Assembly (NCBI RefSeq): GCF_017814275.1
Contig: NZ_JAGIYQ010000006.1
Coordinates: 124,001-188,000 of the forward strand
Direction: 5' to 3'
Length of the DNA stretch: 64,000 nucleotides
DNA from: Gottfriedia endophytica
Lineage (GTDB): Bacteria > Bacillota > Bacilli > Bacillales > Bacillaceae_G
Below the pieces are notes generated by a model. The model was not told where the DNA came from and ran no database searches. It saw only the letters and a list, made by a program, of their open reading frames with translations. A program made the translations under genes and the position numbers. Numbering within the stretch: the first letter of the stretch is position 1; every line of letters starts with the position of its first letter. This document shows positions 18,711 to 27,803 of the stretch, one piece after another.

Positions 18711-19487
18711 CTATAATCCAAAATGCCGTTTCGATAACTCTTTGAATCTCGCATAGCCAATTTTCTCTTTTGTAACTTTTCCATCAACCCATTGTGTAAA
18801 GGAAGAATCAGTTAATGTGACACTTCCTCCACTAGTAAGTCGAGTGATTAAAGGATTTTTATTAAAAGGTGATTCTGGGTGTTCAGAGATAGCCGATTGA
18901 ATCTCATTAAGCTCCAATAAATCTGTTACCATTCTCTTGGAATCAAAAGCATATCCAATTCTCCAATCTGTATCCTTATGCTTTAATTTTATGTGAAGCA
19001 CATAATCTCCATGTTCAGTATTCACTTTTTCGATCCGGAATTTACCATTATTAGAGATTATAGTCTCTCCTGTTAAAGGGACTGGCTTTAATGGCAGATT
19101 CGCTCCAAAGCCAGTGTCGATTAAATATGTTTGTCCCTCATGATTTATAAGGATCGTTACATGATTTCTTCCATGTGTTTGGAACCCTTGATTTTCTTGA
19201 TTGTATACAACTCCACGTGCTAAGAATGCATTAAATCCATTTTCGATTAAGAACAAATAGAATATAGAGTTTAATTCATAACATAGACCGCCTTCTTTCT
19301 TCAACAATATTTTGTTCATTAAGTTTTCCTTTGTAATATCATTTGTTTTATTTTCAATAATGCATAGGTTTTCAAAAGGGATGTTATATGCTGTTTTTTC
19401 AAGTATGTTATCTAGCGTTTCAAATGTAATATTCTCTTCTTCTGAAATGCCGATTCTTTTACGAAATAATGAATTAAGCTCACTCAT
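18711..19487 (-). CDS. Arylamine N-acetyltransferase
   Basis: Cytosolic acetyl-CoA:arylamine N-acetyltransferase, 258 residues, family length. The cysteine-protease-like triad is visible: Cys in KEGGLCYELN (about residue 68), His in HGRNHVTI and Asp in LIDTGFGAN. The N-terminal part carries the PFENLCI helix typical of NATs. The ATG at 19487 is preceded by GGAGGTTAATTT. It is a single gene with its own terminator; the substrate in vivo is unknown. Confidence 0.92.
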   Translation of the reverse strand: MSELNSLFRKRIGISEEENITFETLDNILEKTAYNIPFENLCIIENKTNDITKENLMNKILLKKEGGLCYELNSIFYLFLIENGFNAFLARGVVYNQENQGFQTHGRNHVTILINHEGQTYLIDTGFGANLPLKPVPLTGETIISNNGKFRIEKVNTEHGDYVLHIKLKHKDTDWRIGYAFDSKRMVTDLLELNEIQSAISEHPESPFNKNPLITRLTSGGSVTLTDSSFTQWVDGKVTKEKIGYARFKELSKRHFGL

Positions 19488-19510
19488 AAATTAACCTCCA
19501 AAAAGTCTTT

Positions 19511-19740
19511 TTAAATGGCTGTTTTCGTATACACTGTAGCTATTTTAGAATGCGTTAGTTGATTACAACTCCAGGATACTCGCTTTCCGTGGGGCGTGAG
19601 CTGAGCCTCCTCGGCAAGCCTGCGGGGTCTCAGCCTTCCCGCTATTCCCACAGGAGTCTCGCACCTTCCATTGTAATCAACTTCTGTCTTTAAAATTAAT
19701 AATCTCAAAAACAACAATCTTTAAGAAAAGAGCCTTTTAA
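19511..19740. repeat. Structured inverted-repeat element (copy 1)
   Basis: Outer inverted ends GGCTGTTTTC / GAAAAGAGCC enclose a second pair GTTGATTACAA (19558-19568) / TTGTAATCAAC (19671-19681). Inside is a GC-rich core with CTGAG / CTCAG arms around CCTCCTCGG. The core CTTTCCGTGGGGCGTGAG and the CCCACAGGAGTCTCGCACC part recur in copy 2 at 29.1-29.3 kb. The 68-residue open frame across it is not a gene. This kind of short non-coding repeat is common in Bacillaceae; I cannot assign a named family. Confidence 0.8.
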
Positions 19741-19940
19741 ATAAATCACCTATCCCAAAATGCACATTTTCAAATTATGAATATGATACACTACATTTAT
19801 TTCAGACTTTCTATTTTATATTTTAATAAATAATTATAAATAAATGAATTATTTGAAACTTTTTTGGATATTTCCACCACTAATCTTTTGAAGGGAGGTG
19901 TGAGACAAAGAATTCCAGGTTAATAAAAAAATCCATAATT

Positions 19941-19975
19941 AAATAAAGAAGCACAACCTTAAAGTTTATGCTTCC
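19941..19975 (-). terminator. Terminator overlapping the end of the MFS gene
   Basis: GGAAGCATAAAC and GTTGTGCTTC form an imperfect hairpin that includes the stop codon. On the minus strand it is followed by TTTATTT. Confidence 0.6.
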
Positions 19976-21189
19976 TTATTTTCTACTCCACTTTTTTCAT
20001 CAGTCTTCGGTTTAATAAAAAAGAATGCTAAAATTGCTCCTCCTATTGCTAAAAAAATGGATAGTAAAAATATATAGTTATCTGGTCCCTTCATTAATAA
20101 AGCAAATACGGGTGGACCTGCTGCTACTCCAACAAATCGCATTGAACTATATAGAGATGTAATTGAACCCCTTTGTTCTTTTTGGATTCCCTCTGTTATT
20201 AAGGCATCTAAGCTAGGAAGGCTTACACCAATTCCAAGCCCACTAAATACTAGACACACTATAATGATGTAAATGTTTTTAAAGAAAATTGGAATGATTA
20301 ATGTGATTCCTAATAAGAAAAATCCAATACAGATGCACCACTTCATTATCGTTTTGTTATTACCAATTTTTTTCCCTGTTAAATAAGAAGTGAGTGAAAG
20401 TGAAGCTAATGGAATTGCTAATACAACACCTTTCCAAACGCCATCTAAATGATATTTCTTTTCTAAAATGGAAGATAAATAAAAAAGAACACCGAATAGA
20501 ATGAACATAACAATTCCACCAAGCAAAAAAATAGGAAAGAGCCAGCGACCTTTTTCACATAAAATCGACTTTACATTTTGAAGAAAGATTTTTAGTGGGG
20601 GTGCTTCTTGTTTTTGCTTTGGCGGTTTTACAAAAAAGATAATCAAAATGATGGAAATGATACATAATACCGGAATGAACCAAAATGGAAGAAACCAAAC
20701 AAATGAAGCTAGTAAAGATCCTAGAATTGGGCTTAGCACTTTACCTAATGTATTGGATGTTTCGACTAGACCAAGACCGGTGCTAACTTGTTTTTCATCT
20801 TCAAACATATCACCTACACAAGGAATCACTACAGGCATTGCACCCGCTGAGCCAACACCTTGTATGACTCGTCCGATTAAAATCCACATAAATGGAGTTT
20901 CAAATTTCCATGAAACCCATCCTGTAAAAGCTCCGCCTATTCCTGCTATTAATAAACTTGGAATAATGACTTTCTTTCTTCCCCATTTATCTGATAAATA
21001 ACCCGCTACAGGAATTAAAAGTATAGCGACAATCGAATAAATCGTAATGATAAGCGATACTTGAAAATCAGTAATTTTTAACTTCTTTTCAATTAATGGT
21101 AGAACAGGAATTAACATGGAGTTTCCAAGCGTCATAACTAAAGGAACAGATGAAAGTGCCCATAAGCTCCACTTCTGTTTTCTATCCAT
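19966..21189 (-). CDS. MFS transporter, DHA1-type drug/metabolite exporter
   Basis: Proton-coupled 12-helix inner-membrane transporter, about 407 residues. The cytoplasmic loop 2-3 signature is GYLSDKWGRKKVIIP, and the motif-C region of antiporters is seen as RVIQGVGSAGAMPV. The frame extends to a GTG at 21204. ATG 21189, 12 nt after GAGGTG, gives an N-terminus MDRKQKWSLW more typical of the family. The substrate is unknown; related Bacillus proteins export drugs or siderophores. It appears monocistronic. Confidence 0.8.
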   Translation of the reverse strand: MDRKQKWSLWALSSVPLVMTLGNSMLIPVLPLIEKKLKITDFQVSLIITIYSIVAILLIPVAGYLSDKWGRKKVIIPSLLIAGIGGAFTGWVSWKFETPFMWILIGRVIQGVGSAGAMPVVIPCVGDMFEDEKQVSTGLGLVETSNTLGKVLSPILGSLLASFVWFLPFWFIPVLCIISIILIIFFVKPPKQKQEAPPLKIFLQNVKSILCEKGRWLFPIFLLGGIVMFILFGVLFYLSSILEKKYHLDGVWKGVVLAIPLASLSLTSYLTGKKIGNNKTIMKWCICIGFFLLGITLIIPIFFKNIYIIIVCLVFSGLGIGVSLPSLDALITEGIQKEQRGSITSLYSSMRFVGVAAGPPVFALLMKGPDNYIFLLSIFLAIGGAILAFFFIKPKTDEKSGVENKEA

Positions 21190-21321
21190 ATCTACAAATT
21201 TCACCTCAAAGGAATACTAGGAATTTTTAGTCATAACTGTACTATTCCCAATACCAAATCCTATATTACATAGAAGATTAAAGTTATTTTTATCTACGAC
21301 TTTATATTTAATAACAATTAT

Positions 21322-21350
21322 AAAACCCTCTCATTTACAACGAGAGGGTT
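21322..21350 (-). terminator. Rho-independent terminator of the DoxX-family gene
   Basis: AACCCTCTC / GAGAGGGTT arms around a short loop, followed on the minus strand by TTTTATAATT. It sits 10 nt past the gene end at 21360. Confidence 0.85.
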
Positions 21351-21359
21351 CTACGTTTA

Positions 21360-21764
21360 CTATTTTTCCTTGTTGCCAAATAGATTTTGAAGAGAGAACA
21401 ATCGACTTCCACATACAACAAGGTAAACAGCTATTGCAAGAAGTACCAATTCTAGCTCATACCCAGCTGTTTTCCCATCTCCCATAAATCCTGCTGCCAG
21501 TTTCACTTTAATAATTGCACCAAGCATAACAAATACAAACAAAGTGCTGATGACACGTGTCCCAAGTCCTAAGATCAATGCAATGCCTCCGACAAGTTCA
21601 ATTGTAGCAATTGCATAAGCCATAAATCCTGGCAATCCCATACTGCTAAACCAGCCTGCAACATTTTCAATTCCACCTTGAAATTTCGCAAAACCATGAA
21701 TAAAAAATGTAATCCCCAATACCAGACGTAAAACTAACGCCCCAATCTCATATTTCTTAATCAC
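21360..21764 (-). CDS. DoxX family membrane protein
   Basis: Four-helix integral membrane protein of 134 residues. The N-terminal LRLVLGITFFIHGFAKFQGG and central FMAYAIATIELVGGIALILGLG are the DoxX family pattern. Members are linked to redox or thiol stress functions and to quinone chemistry, but the role of this one is not determined. Start is a GTG with AGAGGTAAG upstream. It is flanked by a terminator and by a long non-coding stretch. Confidence 0.85.
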   Translation of the reverse strand: MIKKYEIGALVLRLVLGITFFIHGFAKFQGGIENVAGWFSSMGLPGFMAYAIATIELVGGIALILGLGTRVISTLFVFVMLGAIIKVKLAAGFMGDGKTAGYELELVLLAIAVYLVVCGSRLFSLQNLFGNKEK

Positions 21765-22004
21765 TTTTCTTACCTCTTTCTAATTTATTATCTTGTCTTT
21801 CTTTATCTGTAATTTAAAATTGAAAGCTAAGATCACTTTGATGTAAATTATAAAATACCTAATATTTATCAAAAATAATCAAGTTACTTTATGTAAGTTA
21901 GTATATATACGTAATTAAAGTGCGTCAAGTATGAAATAAAATTTAATAAGCTTGTGAAAGTAATAGATAGTCTCATTGAAGAGTATATAAATGTGCGATC
22001 TTAA

Positions 22005-22039
22005 GGTGGGGGGCTCACTTTCCGTTAATGTGGAATAAA
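22005..22039. repeat. Decayed copy of the GCCCGTTAATGCGGG repeat
   Basis: GGTGGGGGGCTCACTTTCCG followed by TTAATGTGGAATAAA matches the right part of the element at 33.1 kb (GGTGGGTGTCTTACTGCCCG, then TTAATGCAGGATAAA) with about one quarter of bases changed. The remainder of the 21765-22182 gap shows only AT-rich sequence. Confidence 0.5.
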
Positions 22040-22182
22040 TATTATTTTGAATAAATTTTATTTTTATTTAAAACTTTTTGGTCGAGCTATGCGTCTTATT
22101 TATAGAGCTCAAAAATTAAAATAAATATACATCGCAATTGTGACGTGGAAAATAAAAAAGAAGTATAAGAGGGATGAATATC

Positions 22183-23124
22183 ATGAAAAAATTAACTAAA
22201 AAAATCGTAATCAGTACAGCAGTATCTTCAACTTTATTACTAGGATTAACACTGACAACTCATGCAGCTACGAACGTTAAACCATTAACAGTATCTAATA
22301 AAACTATACTAAAAAAACAACATATGAAATTACAACAAATAATGAAAGATGCAAAACACGGCAAGACAACAAGTAATAACGCTCTTGACTCAATTCGTTT
22401 AAACACTGTAAAAGCTACTTTAGGTAAGCCGGTTAAAGAAATTGAATATAAAGGGTCACATATCATCACGTATAACGCAGGGAAATACCAGTTATCTTTT
22501 GAATTCCCTAGTCTTTACAGTACTTCAGATATTCAACCAAAGAATCCAAAAGTAACTGATTACTCTATTTATGCGTCTGAGCTAACAATTCAACAAACAA
22601 AATTACAACAAATAATGAAAGACGCAAAACTAGGTAAGATAACATATAATCATGCTCTTGATTCAATTCGTTTAAACACAGTAAAAGCTACTTTAGGTAA
22701 ACCTGCTAAAGAAATTGAATATAAAGGATCACATATCTTAACATATAACGTAGGGAAATATCAGTTATCTTTTGAATTCCCTAGCCTATACAGTACTTCA
22801 GATGATCAACCAAAGAATCCAAAAGTAATTGATTACTCTATTTATCCGTCTGAATTAACAATTCAACAAACGAAATTACAACAAATAATGAAAGACGCAA
22901 AACTAGGCAAGATAACAACTAATCATGCTCTTGACTCAATTCGTTTAAATACAGTAAATGCTACTTTAGGTAAGCCTGCTAAAGAAATTGAATATAAAGG
23001 GTCACATATCTTAACATATAACGCAGGGAAATATCAGTTATCTTTTGAATTCCCTAGTCTTTACAGTACTTTAGATGATCAACCAAAGAATCCGAAAGTT
23101 ATTGATTACTCTATTTATAAATAA
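22183..23124 (+). CDS. Secreted protein with three tandem 91-residue repeats (YjgB/DUF4309-like)
   Basis: ATG 22183 is preferred to 22174 because AGAGGG then sits 9 nt away; the product has 313 residues. It begins with a signal peptide (MKKLTKKIV, a hydrophobic stretch, THAA). Three nearly identical domains follow, each with LQQIMKDAK, LDSIRLNTV, LGKP.KEIEYKGSHI and YQLSFEFPSLYST. Each repeat looks like one DUF4309/YjgB-like domain, a family of unknown function. The protein has no sortase motif or membrane anchor, so it should be released or cell-wall associated. A strong terminator follows. Confidence 0.75.
   Translation: MKKLTKKIVISTAVSSTLLLGLTLTTHAATNVKPLTVSNKTILKKQHMKLQQIMKDAKHGKTTSNNALDSIRLNTVKATLGKPVKEIEYKGSHIITYNAGKYQLSFEFPSLYSTSDIQPKNPKVTDYSIYASELTIQQTKLQQIMKDAKLGKITYNHALDSIRLNTVKATLGKPAKEIEYKGSHILTYNVGKYQLSFEFPSLYSTSDDQPKNPKVIDYSIYPSELTIQQTKLQQIMKDAKLGKITTNHALDSIRLNTVNATLGKPAKEIEYKGSHILTYNAGKYQLSFEFPSLYSTLDDQPKNPKVIDYSIYK
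22327..23121 (+). repeat. 273-bp intragenic tandem repeat, three copies
   Basis: The codon for the Lys of KLQQIM falls at 22327, 22600 and 22873, exactly 273 bp apart. Copies 2 and 3 are closer to each other than to copy 1. The high DNA identity, including silent sites, points to recent duplication within the gene. Confidence 0.9.
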
Positions 23125-23190
23125 TCAATACCAAAAAAGCTCTTACTATTGATAAGAACATGTAAAACATTAACATAAAAATCCATTATA

Positions 23191-23229
23191 AAAATCACCT
23201 TTCAGTCAAACTAAAAGGTGATTTTTTTG
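23191..23229 (+). terminator. Rho-independent terminator of the repeat-protein gene
   Basis: AAATCACCTTT and AAAGGTGATTT arms followed by a run of T (23222-23228). Confidence 0.9.
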
Positions 23230-23260
23230 TAAAACTATATTTAATTTTTCTAGGTTATAA

Positions 23261-24133
23261 TTAATGAATATCATGTTTTTTGAAATTACCGCCTTTTACT
23301 TCCGCTACGTCATATACCGTAACAAAGGCATTTTCATCAATTTCATGAATGATTTCTTTCATTTCACTTTCTTCTAAACGGTTAATGACACAAGTGATTT
23401 CTTTAAATTGTTCATGTGAATAACCGCCGTAAACTTCATTATACGTTGCACTTCGACCTAAGCGATCTCGAATTGTCTCTACCATTATTTTAGGTTCCTT
23501 TGTGATAATTTTAAATGTTTTAGAACCACTTAAACCTACTTCAACGATGTGAATAACTTTAGAAGCAATAAAGTAAGCAATGGCTGAAAGAATAGCCCCT
23601 TCAAGACCAAATATTGTTGAGACAAAAATAAAGACAAACATGTTTAAAAATAAGATGAGATCACTTGTCTCAAAAGGTAACTTTCGAGAAAGTAATACAG
23701 CTAACATATCAATTCCATCTAATGCACCGCCATTACGTAATGCTAACCCCATACCAAAACCGATGATAATCCCCCCAACAACGGTAACTAACAATGTATC
23801 ACCATGAATAATAGTTCGTACTTCGTGCATGAGAACCGTACCGATTGCTAATGAAGCAATACCGATAATCGAATAAATAGCAAAATTTCTACCAATTTGC
23901 TTATACCCTAACCAAACAAAAGGGATGTTAATGATTGCAATTAAAAGTCCTAATGGTAATCCAAGTACTTCTGAACTAACGATACTTAAACCCGTTACAC
24001 CACCATCTGATACATTGTTTGGGATTAATACCGATTCTAATCCATATGATGTTATAAATGCCCCAATAATTATCATTAATACTCGTAAAACGATTTTTAG
24101 TTTATTGGACTTGTGCTTTTTAGTTATACTCAT
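23261..24133 (-). CDS. YitT family membrane protein (DUF161/DUF2179)
   Basis: Integral membrane protein of 290 residues. Five or six hydrophobic segments (about residues 12-185) include the family motif PNNVSDGGVTGLSI and LRNGGALDGIDMLA. A soluble C-terminal DUF2179 domain (about 200-280) has VVYGGYSHEQF-like and ITCVINRLEESEM segments. Bacilli carry several YitT paralogues of unknown transport function. GAGGGG precedes the ATG at 24133. Confidence 0.88.
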   Translation of the reverse strand: MSITKKHKSNKLKIVLRVLMIIIGAFITSYGLESVLIPNNVSDGGVTGLSIVSSEVLGLPLGLLIAIINIPFVWLGYKQIGRNFAIYSIIGIASLAIGTVLMHEVRTIIHGDTLLVTVVGGIIIGFGMGLALRNGGALDGIDMLAVLLSRKLPFETSDLILFLNMFVFIFVSTIFGLEGAILSAIAYFIASKVIHIVEVGLSGSKTFKIITKEPKIMVETIRDRLGRSATYNEVYGGYSHEQFKEITCVINRLEESEMKEIIHEIDENAFVTVYDVAEVKGGNFKKHDIH

Positions 24134-24493
24134 ATAATTCCCCTCATCCTCCTCTAACTTAATCTGTTTGTATGGATTAACCGAGACATATGTAAAATTA
24201 TGTCACAGGAATACATAATTTATTACAGTTGCTAAGATAGAACTTTGATATTATACAAATGATATTATTTTTAGATATGACCCACTAAAGCAACTCTTCT
24301 ATCTTTGTGTCTTTGCTATCCTAATTAAATAAGAGAATTTTAATTATAGCATGCCAGTAACTGTAACAAAAACGACCGTTTTTGGTGACAACCAATTTTT
24401 TAAGTTAATAGCGATGTGGAGCTACCCCTAGTAGGAGTACTTGAATTACAACTTAACTATTCTTCTTCTCTTTTATCAACAACTAAAAATAAA
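24134..24493. other. Non-coding gap upstream of the YitT gene
   Basis: No credible gene is seen. A short perfect palindrome AAAAACG-acc-CGTTTTT-type hairpin lies at about 24367-24384, and the rest is AT-rich leader and promoter sequence for the YitT gene. Confidence 0.5.
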
Positions 24494-24521
24494 AAAAACT
24501 GCAGATTAATCTACAGTTTTT
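24494..24521. terminator. Terminator after hxlB
   Basis: AAAACTGCAGATTAATCTACAGTTTT forms a stem with one mismatch flanked by A- and T-runs, 29 nt past the hxlB stop. Confidence 0.8.
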
Positions 24522-24549
24522 CAGCAAAATGGAAACATTCTAGTTTTCT

Positions 24550-25107
24550 TTAATCAAGATTTGCATATCTCCCATACATAGTTTGGGAATCTATTCCCTT
24601 ATCTTCCATATATCTTAATATGACTGCATCTAATAATAATAACAATGTTTGTTCAAATAAAGATCCCATTGGCTGTATAGTTTGATAATGACTTTTTAAC
24701 ATATCTTTATATGAACCTGGTAATGTAATTATAGTATCTGCTAATTTTCCTAGACTTGATTCAGGGAAAATCGTTATCAGTACAACGGTACCACCTAATT
24801 TTTTTGCTTTTTCTGCTAAAGTTATTAAGCTTTTTGTTTCTCCTGAACCAGAACCAATAAGCAACAAGTCACCTTCCCCTAAACTAGGTGTGATTGTTTC
24901 TCCTATTACATATGAATTTTTATTCAAATGCATCATTCTCATGGCAAAAGACTTAACCATAAATCCTGATCGACCAGCACCAGCTACAAAAACTTTATTG
25001 GATTTTAAAATTTTATTGTATAGGTTTTCTGATGATTCAACTGGAATAAGTTCTGAAGCAAGATTTATCTCTTTTATAATTTCAGTTAAATAGTGAGCTA
25101 TCTCCAT
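24550..25107 (-). CDS. hxlB: 6-phospho-3-hexuloisomerase
   Basis: SIS-fold isomerase that turns D-arabino-3-hexulose 6-phosphate into fructose 6-phosphate, second step of ribulose-monophosphate formaldehyde fixation. It is 185 residues, family length. VFVAGAGRSGFMVKSFAMRM holds the sugar-phosphate loop; IGSGSGETKSL and MGSLFEQTLLLLLDA are typical. hxlA, its usual partner, is not adjacent or anywhere in the window, so it must act with a distant HxlA or on another substrate. AGAGGT precedes the ATG. Confidence 0.88.
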   Translation of the reverse strand: MEIAHYLTEIIKEINLASELIPVESSENLYNKILKSNKVFVAGAGRSGFMVKSFAMRMMHLNKNSYVIGETITPSLGEGDLLLIGSGSGETKSLITLAEKAKKLGGTVVLITIFPESSLGKLADTIITLPGSYKDMLKSHYQTIQPMGSLFEQTLLLLLDAVILRYMEDKGIDSQTMYGRYANLD

Positions 25108-25188
25108 ATTTGTTATTACCTCTATTAATTGTAATTTTCCCTTTCAACGTCTACTGATTTTAACTATTTAACACTAAATTAATCACCA

Positions 25189-26208
25189 TTAATACTCCAT
25201 ATTCTTCTTATGATTTACTCGTTTACGGAAAACGTAGTAACTCCAAATTTGATAACCTAAGACAAATGGCAATAATCCGATTCCTACAAATGACATTATT
25301 CTTAATGAATAATGACTAGATGCTGCATTAAAAATAGTTAAATTAAAATTAAAATTAGAATCAGTTGAGCTAATTAACAGACGTGGAAATAAACCTATAA
25401 AAATAGATGCTGTTGATAAGATAAGGATTAAGCCCGACATCGTAAACGCCCATCCGTCTTTCTCTTTTACTTGAAAGATGAGAGCAAGTAGATAAACAAT
25501 TACCCCTATAAAAAATACATACACTATAATGTGATTATGAACGTAAAATAAATCTGTTGTATTTAATGTCATTATAGAAAAAACAATAATCAATAGAGCA
25601 TTAATTGGTAATAATTTTTTTGCCACATTTCGAGATCGATCTCTAATCTCATGCATTGTTCGAATGGTAGCAAAATTTAGACCATGCCATAAACAAAGCA
25701 TAGTAAGCGTGATTCCTCCCATTACCGTATACACATTAAAAATATCTGAAAGGCTTGCATGCATAACCATATTTCTATCAATTGGCAATCCTTTTATTAT
25801 AGCTGAAAAGATTATTCCAAAAAGCATTGGCGGAAAACAACTTCCGAAAAAGATAACCCAATCCCAAATATTTCGCCAAACTTTACTTTCTACTTTACCT
25901 CTAAATTCAAAAGCAACACCACGTCCAATTAAGGATAACAATATGAGAACAAAGGGAATATAAAATCCACTTAATAAAGTTGCGTACCAATCTGGAAATG
26001 CTGCAAACATTCCACCTATCCCAGTGATTAACCATACTTCATTGGCATCCCAAAATGGACCAATCGTATTAATAAATGCACGTCTTTCCAAATCGTTTTT
26101 TCCAAGGAAACGTGATATCATCCCTATTCCAAAATCGAAACCTTCTAGAAAAATAAACCCTACAAAAAGAGTAGAAACTAATGTAAACCATAAATCATTG
26201 AGAGACAA
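25189..26208 (-). CDS. cydB: Cytochrome bd ubiquinol oxidase subunit II
   Basis: Membrane subunit of the high-affinity terminal oxidase that passes electrons from quinol to oxygen. It is 339 residues with about eight to nine hydrophobic helices. LEGFDFGIGMI and GPFWDANEVWLITGIGGMF near the N-terminus are characteristic. It starts at TTG 26208 with a strong AAGGAGG inside the end of cydA and overlaps cydA by 14 nt. Confidence 0.95.
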   Translation of the reverse strand: MSLNDLWFTLVSTLFVGFIFLEGFDFGIGMISRFLGKNDLERRAFINTIGPFWDANEVWLITGIGGMFAAFPDWYATLLSGFYIPFVLILLSLIGRGVAFEFRGKVESKVWRNIWDWVIFFGSCFPPMLFGIIFSAIIKGLPIDRNMVMHASLSDIFNVYTVMGGITLTMLCLWHGLNFATIRTMHEIRDRSRNVAKKLLPINALLIIVFSIMTLNTTDLFYVHNHIIVYVFFIGVIVYLLALIFQVKEKDGWAFTMSGLILILSTASIFIGLFPRLLISSTDSNFNFNLTIFNAASSHYSLRIMSFVGIGLLPFVLGYQIWSYYVFRKRVNHKKNMEY

Positions 26209-27607
26209 CGTTATATTCCTCCTTAGAGTATGGATCTAATGATATGTTTGTATTTGATTCGTGGTTATGCCCATGTTCAGGACCTTTTTTAATTTCACGA
26301 ATAAATAAGTAGACCATAACAATTGCTAAAATTGTATAAAAACAAGAAAATGCAATAATAGAGAATAATAATTCGTTAGCTGTAACACCTGGTGAAACCG
26401 CATCTTTTGTTTTCATATATCCAAAAACTACCCAAGGTTGACGACCAATTTCAGTCATAATCCAACCAGCTGAACTTCCAATAAACGGAAAAGAAATAGC
26501 TGCGATCATGATACGTAGAAATAATTTACTTTCTAAAAGTTTTTTACGATGATTTAAATAATATCCCCAGATACCCAAAATGGATAATAGACCACCTAAT
26601 CCCGCCATTATTCTAAAGCTCCAAAATGCTGTACGAACTGGTGGTATATAATTTCCTTGTCCATATTTCTTTGTATATTGTTTTTGTAAATGATTCATTC
26701 CTTCAACATCACCAGAAAGTTTTCCATACGATAAAAAACTTAATAGATATGGAATCTTAACTTCCATTGTATTTTGCTTTTTCTCGGGATTGATATTTGC
26801 TACCACGGTCCAAGCACCAGGACTTCCACTATTTTCCCATAGCGCTTCACTTGCAGCCATCTTCATTGGTTGTGTTTTGACTAAATAGAGAGCTTGTTCA
26901 TGTCCTGATGCAGCAATCCATACACCAGAAAACATTCCAACAATAATTGCTACTTTAAAAGATTTTTTTGCAAATTCTACATTTTTCTTTTTAAGAAGCA
27001 TGATTGCACTCACACCTGTAATAAAGAAGGCACCAGTAGCAAATGAACCAAAAACTGTATGGGGAAATTCTACCCATAATTGTCCGTTTTCTAATAATTT
27101 AGAGAAGCTTTTCATTACTAAACGTCCATTTTCTAACTTCATCCCTACTGGATGCTGCATAAATGAATTAGCTACTAAGATAAAGAAGGCAGAACAAATT
27201 GTTCCTATACTTACAAGCCAAATACATAAGCAATGTACCCATTTCGGAAGACGATCCCATCCAAATACCCAAAAACCAAGAAAGGTTGATTCCATAAAAA
27301 ACGCTAAAAGGGCTTCAATTGCAAGAGGGGTACCAAAAACATCTCCTACAAAACGAGAATATTTGGACCAGTTCATACCAAATTGAAATTCTTGTAATAT
27401 ACCAGTAACTACACCGACAGCAAAGTTAATTAAAAATAGATGTCCCCAAAACTTTGCCATTTTTTTATATTGTTCATCTTTTTTTATCACATATAAAGTT
27501 TCCATAATAGCTACTAAAAAAGCTAGACCAATGGAAAGTGGTACAAAGATAAAATGAAAGAGTGTTGTAGAAGCAAATTGAATTCTTGAGAGTGTAACAA
27601 TATTCAT
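26195..27607 (-). CDS. cydA: Cytochrome bd ubiquinol oxidase subunit I
   Basis: Haem-bearing subunit of cytochrome bd, 470 residues, nine or so helices. The haem-ligand His is in TTLFHFIFVPLSIG near residue 18. The GRQPWVVFG motif lies in the last third. The short Q-loop is typical of Firmicute CydA. The cydDC genes for the assembly exporter are 20 kb away in the molybdenum region rather than following cydB. A Rex-like operator lies upstream. Confidence 0.96.
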   Translation of the reverse strand: MNIVTLSRIQFASTTLFHFIFVPLSIGLAFLVAIMETLYVIKKDEQYKKMAKFWGHLFLINFAVGVVTGILQEFQFGMNWSKYSRFVGDVFGTPLAIEALLAFFMESTFLGFWVFGWDRLPKWVHCLCIWLVSIGTICSAFFILVANSFMQHPVGMKLENGRLVMKSFSKLLENGQLWVEFPHTVFGSFATGAFFITGVSAIMLLKKKNVEFAKKSFKVAIIVGMFSGVWIAASGHEQALYLVKTQPMKMAASEALWENSGSPGAWTVVANINPEKKQNTMEVKIPYLLSFLSYGKLSGDVEGMNHLQKQYTKKYGQGNYIPPVRTAFWSFRIMAGLGGLLSILGIWGYYLNHRKKLLESKLFLRIMIAAISFPFIGSSAGWIMTEIGRQPWVVFGYMKTKDAVSPGVTANELLFSIIAFSCFYTILAIVMVYLFIREIKKGPEHGHNHESNTNISLDPYSKEEYNVVSQ

Positions 27608-27688
27608 TTTATATTTCCTTTCTTCTCTTATATAACTTTAGGTTGAGCTATAATTTTAAGGCTCAAAGTAAATTTCTCACCGATTGTT

Positions 27689-27706
27689 TGTGAAACATTG
27701 AGCAAG
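27689..27706. promoter_or_regulatory. Possible Rex (NADH/NAD redox) operator before cydA
   Basis: TTGTGAAACATTGAGCAA matches the Rex palindrome TTGTGAAATATTTCACAA at 14 of 18 positions, with one half-site intact. It lies 82 nt upstream of cydA. In B. subtilis the cyd operon is repressed by Rex; the same control here is inferred. Confidence 0.45.
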
Positions 27707-27803
27707 TTGATATGAATTTTATAAAACTTAAAGGTGATTTATCCTAATAAATTAAGATTTTTACATATTTGATAATCAATAGTTATATGCCCTTATGTTA
27801 AAC

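Noticed and set aside
19511-19717. 68-residue open frame
   Set aside because: It lies entirely in the structured interspersed element; a second copy of the element does not keep the frame.
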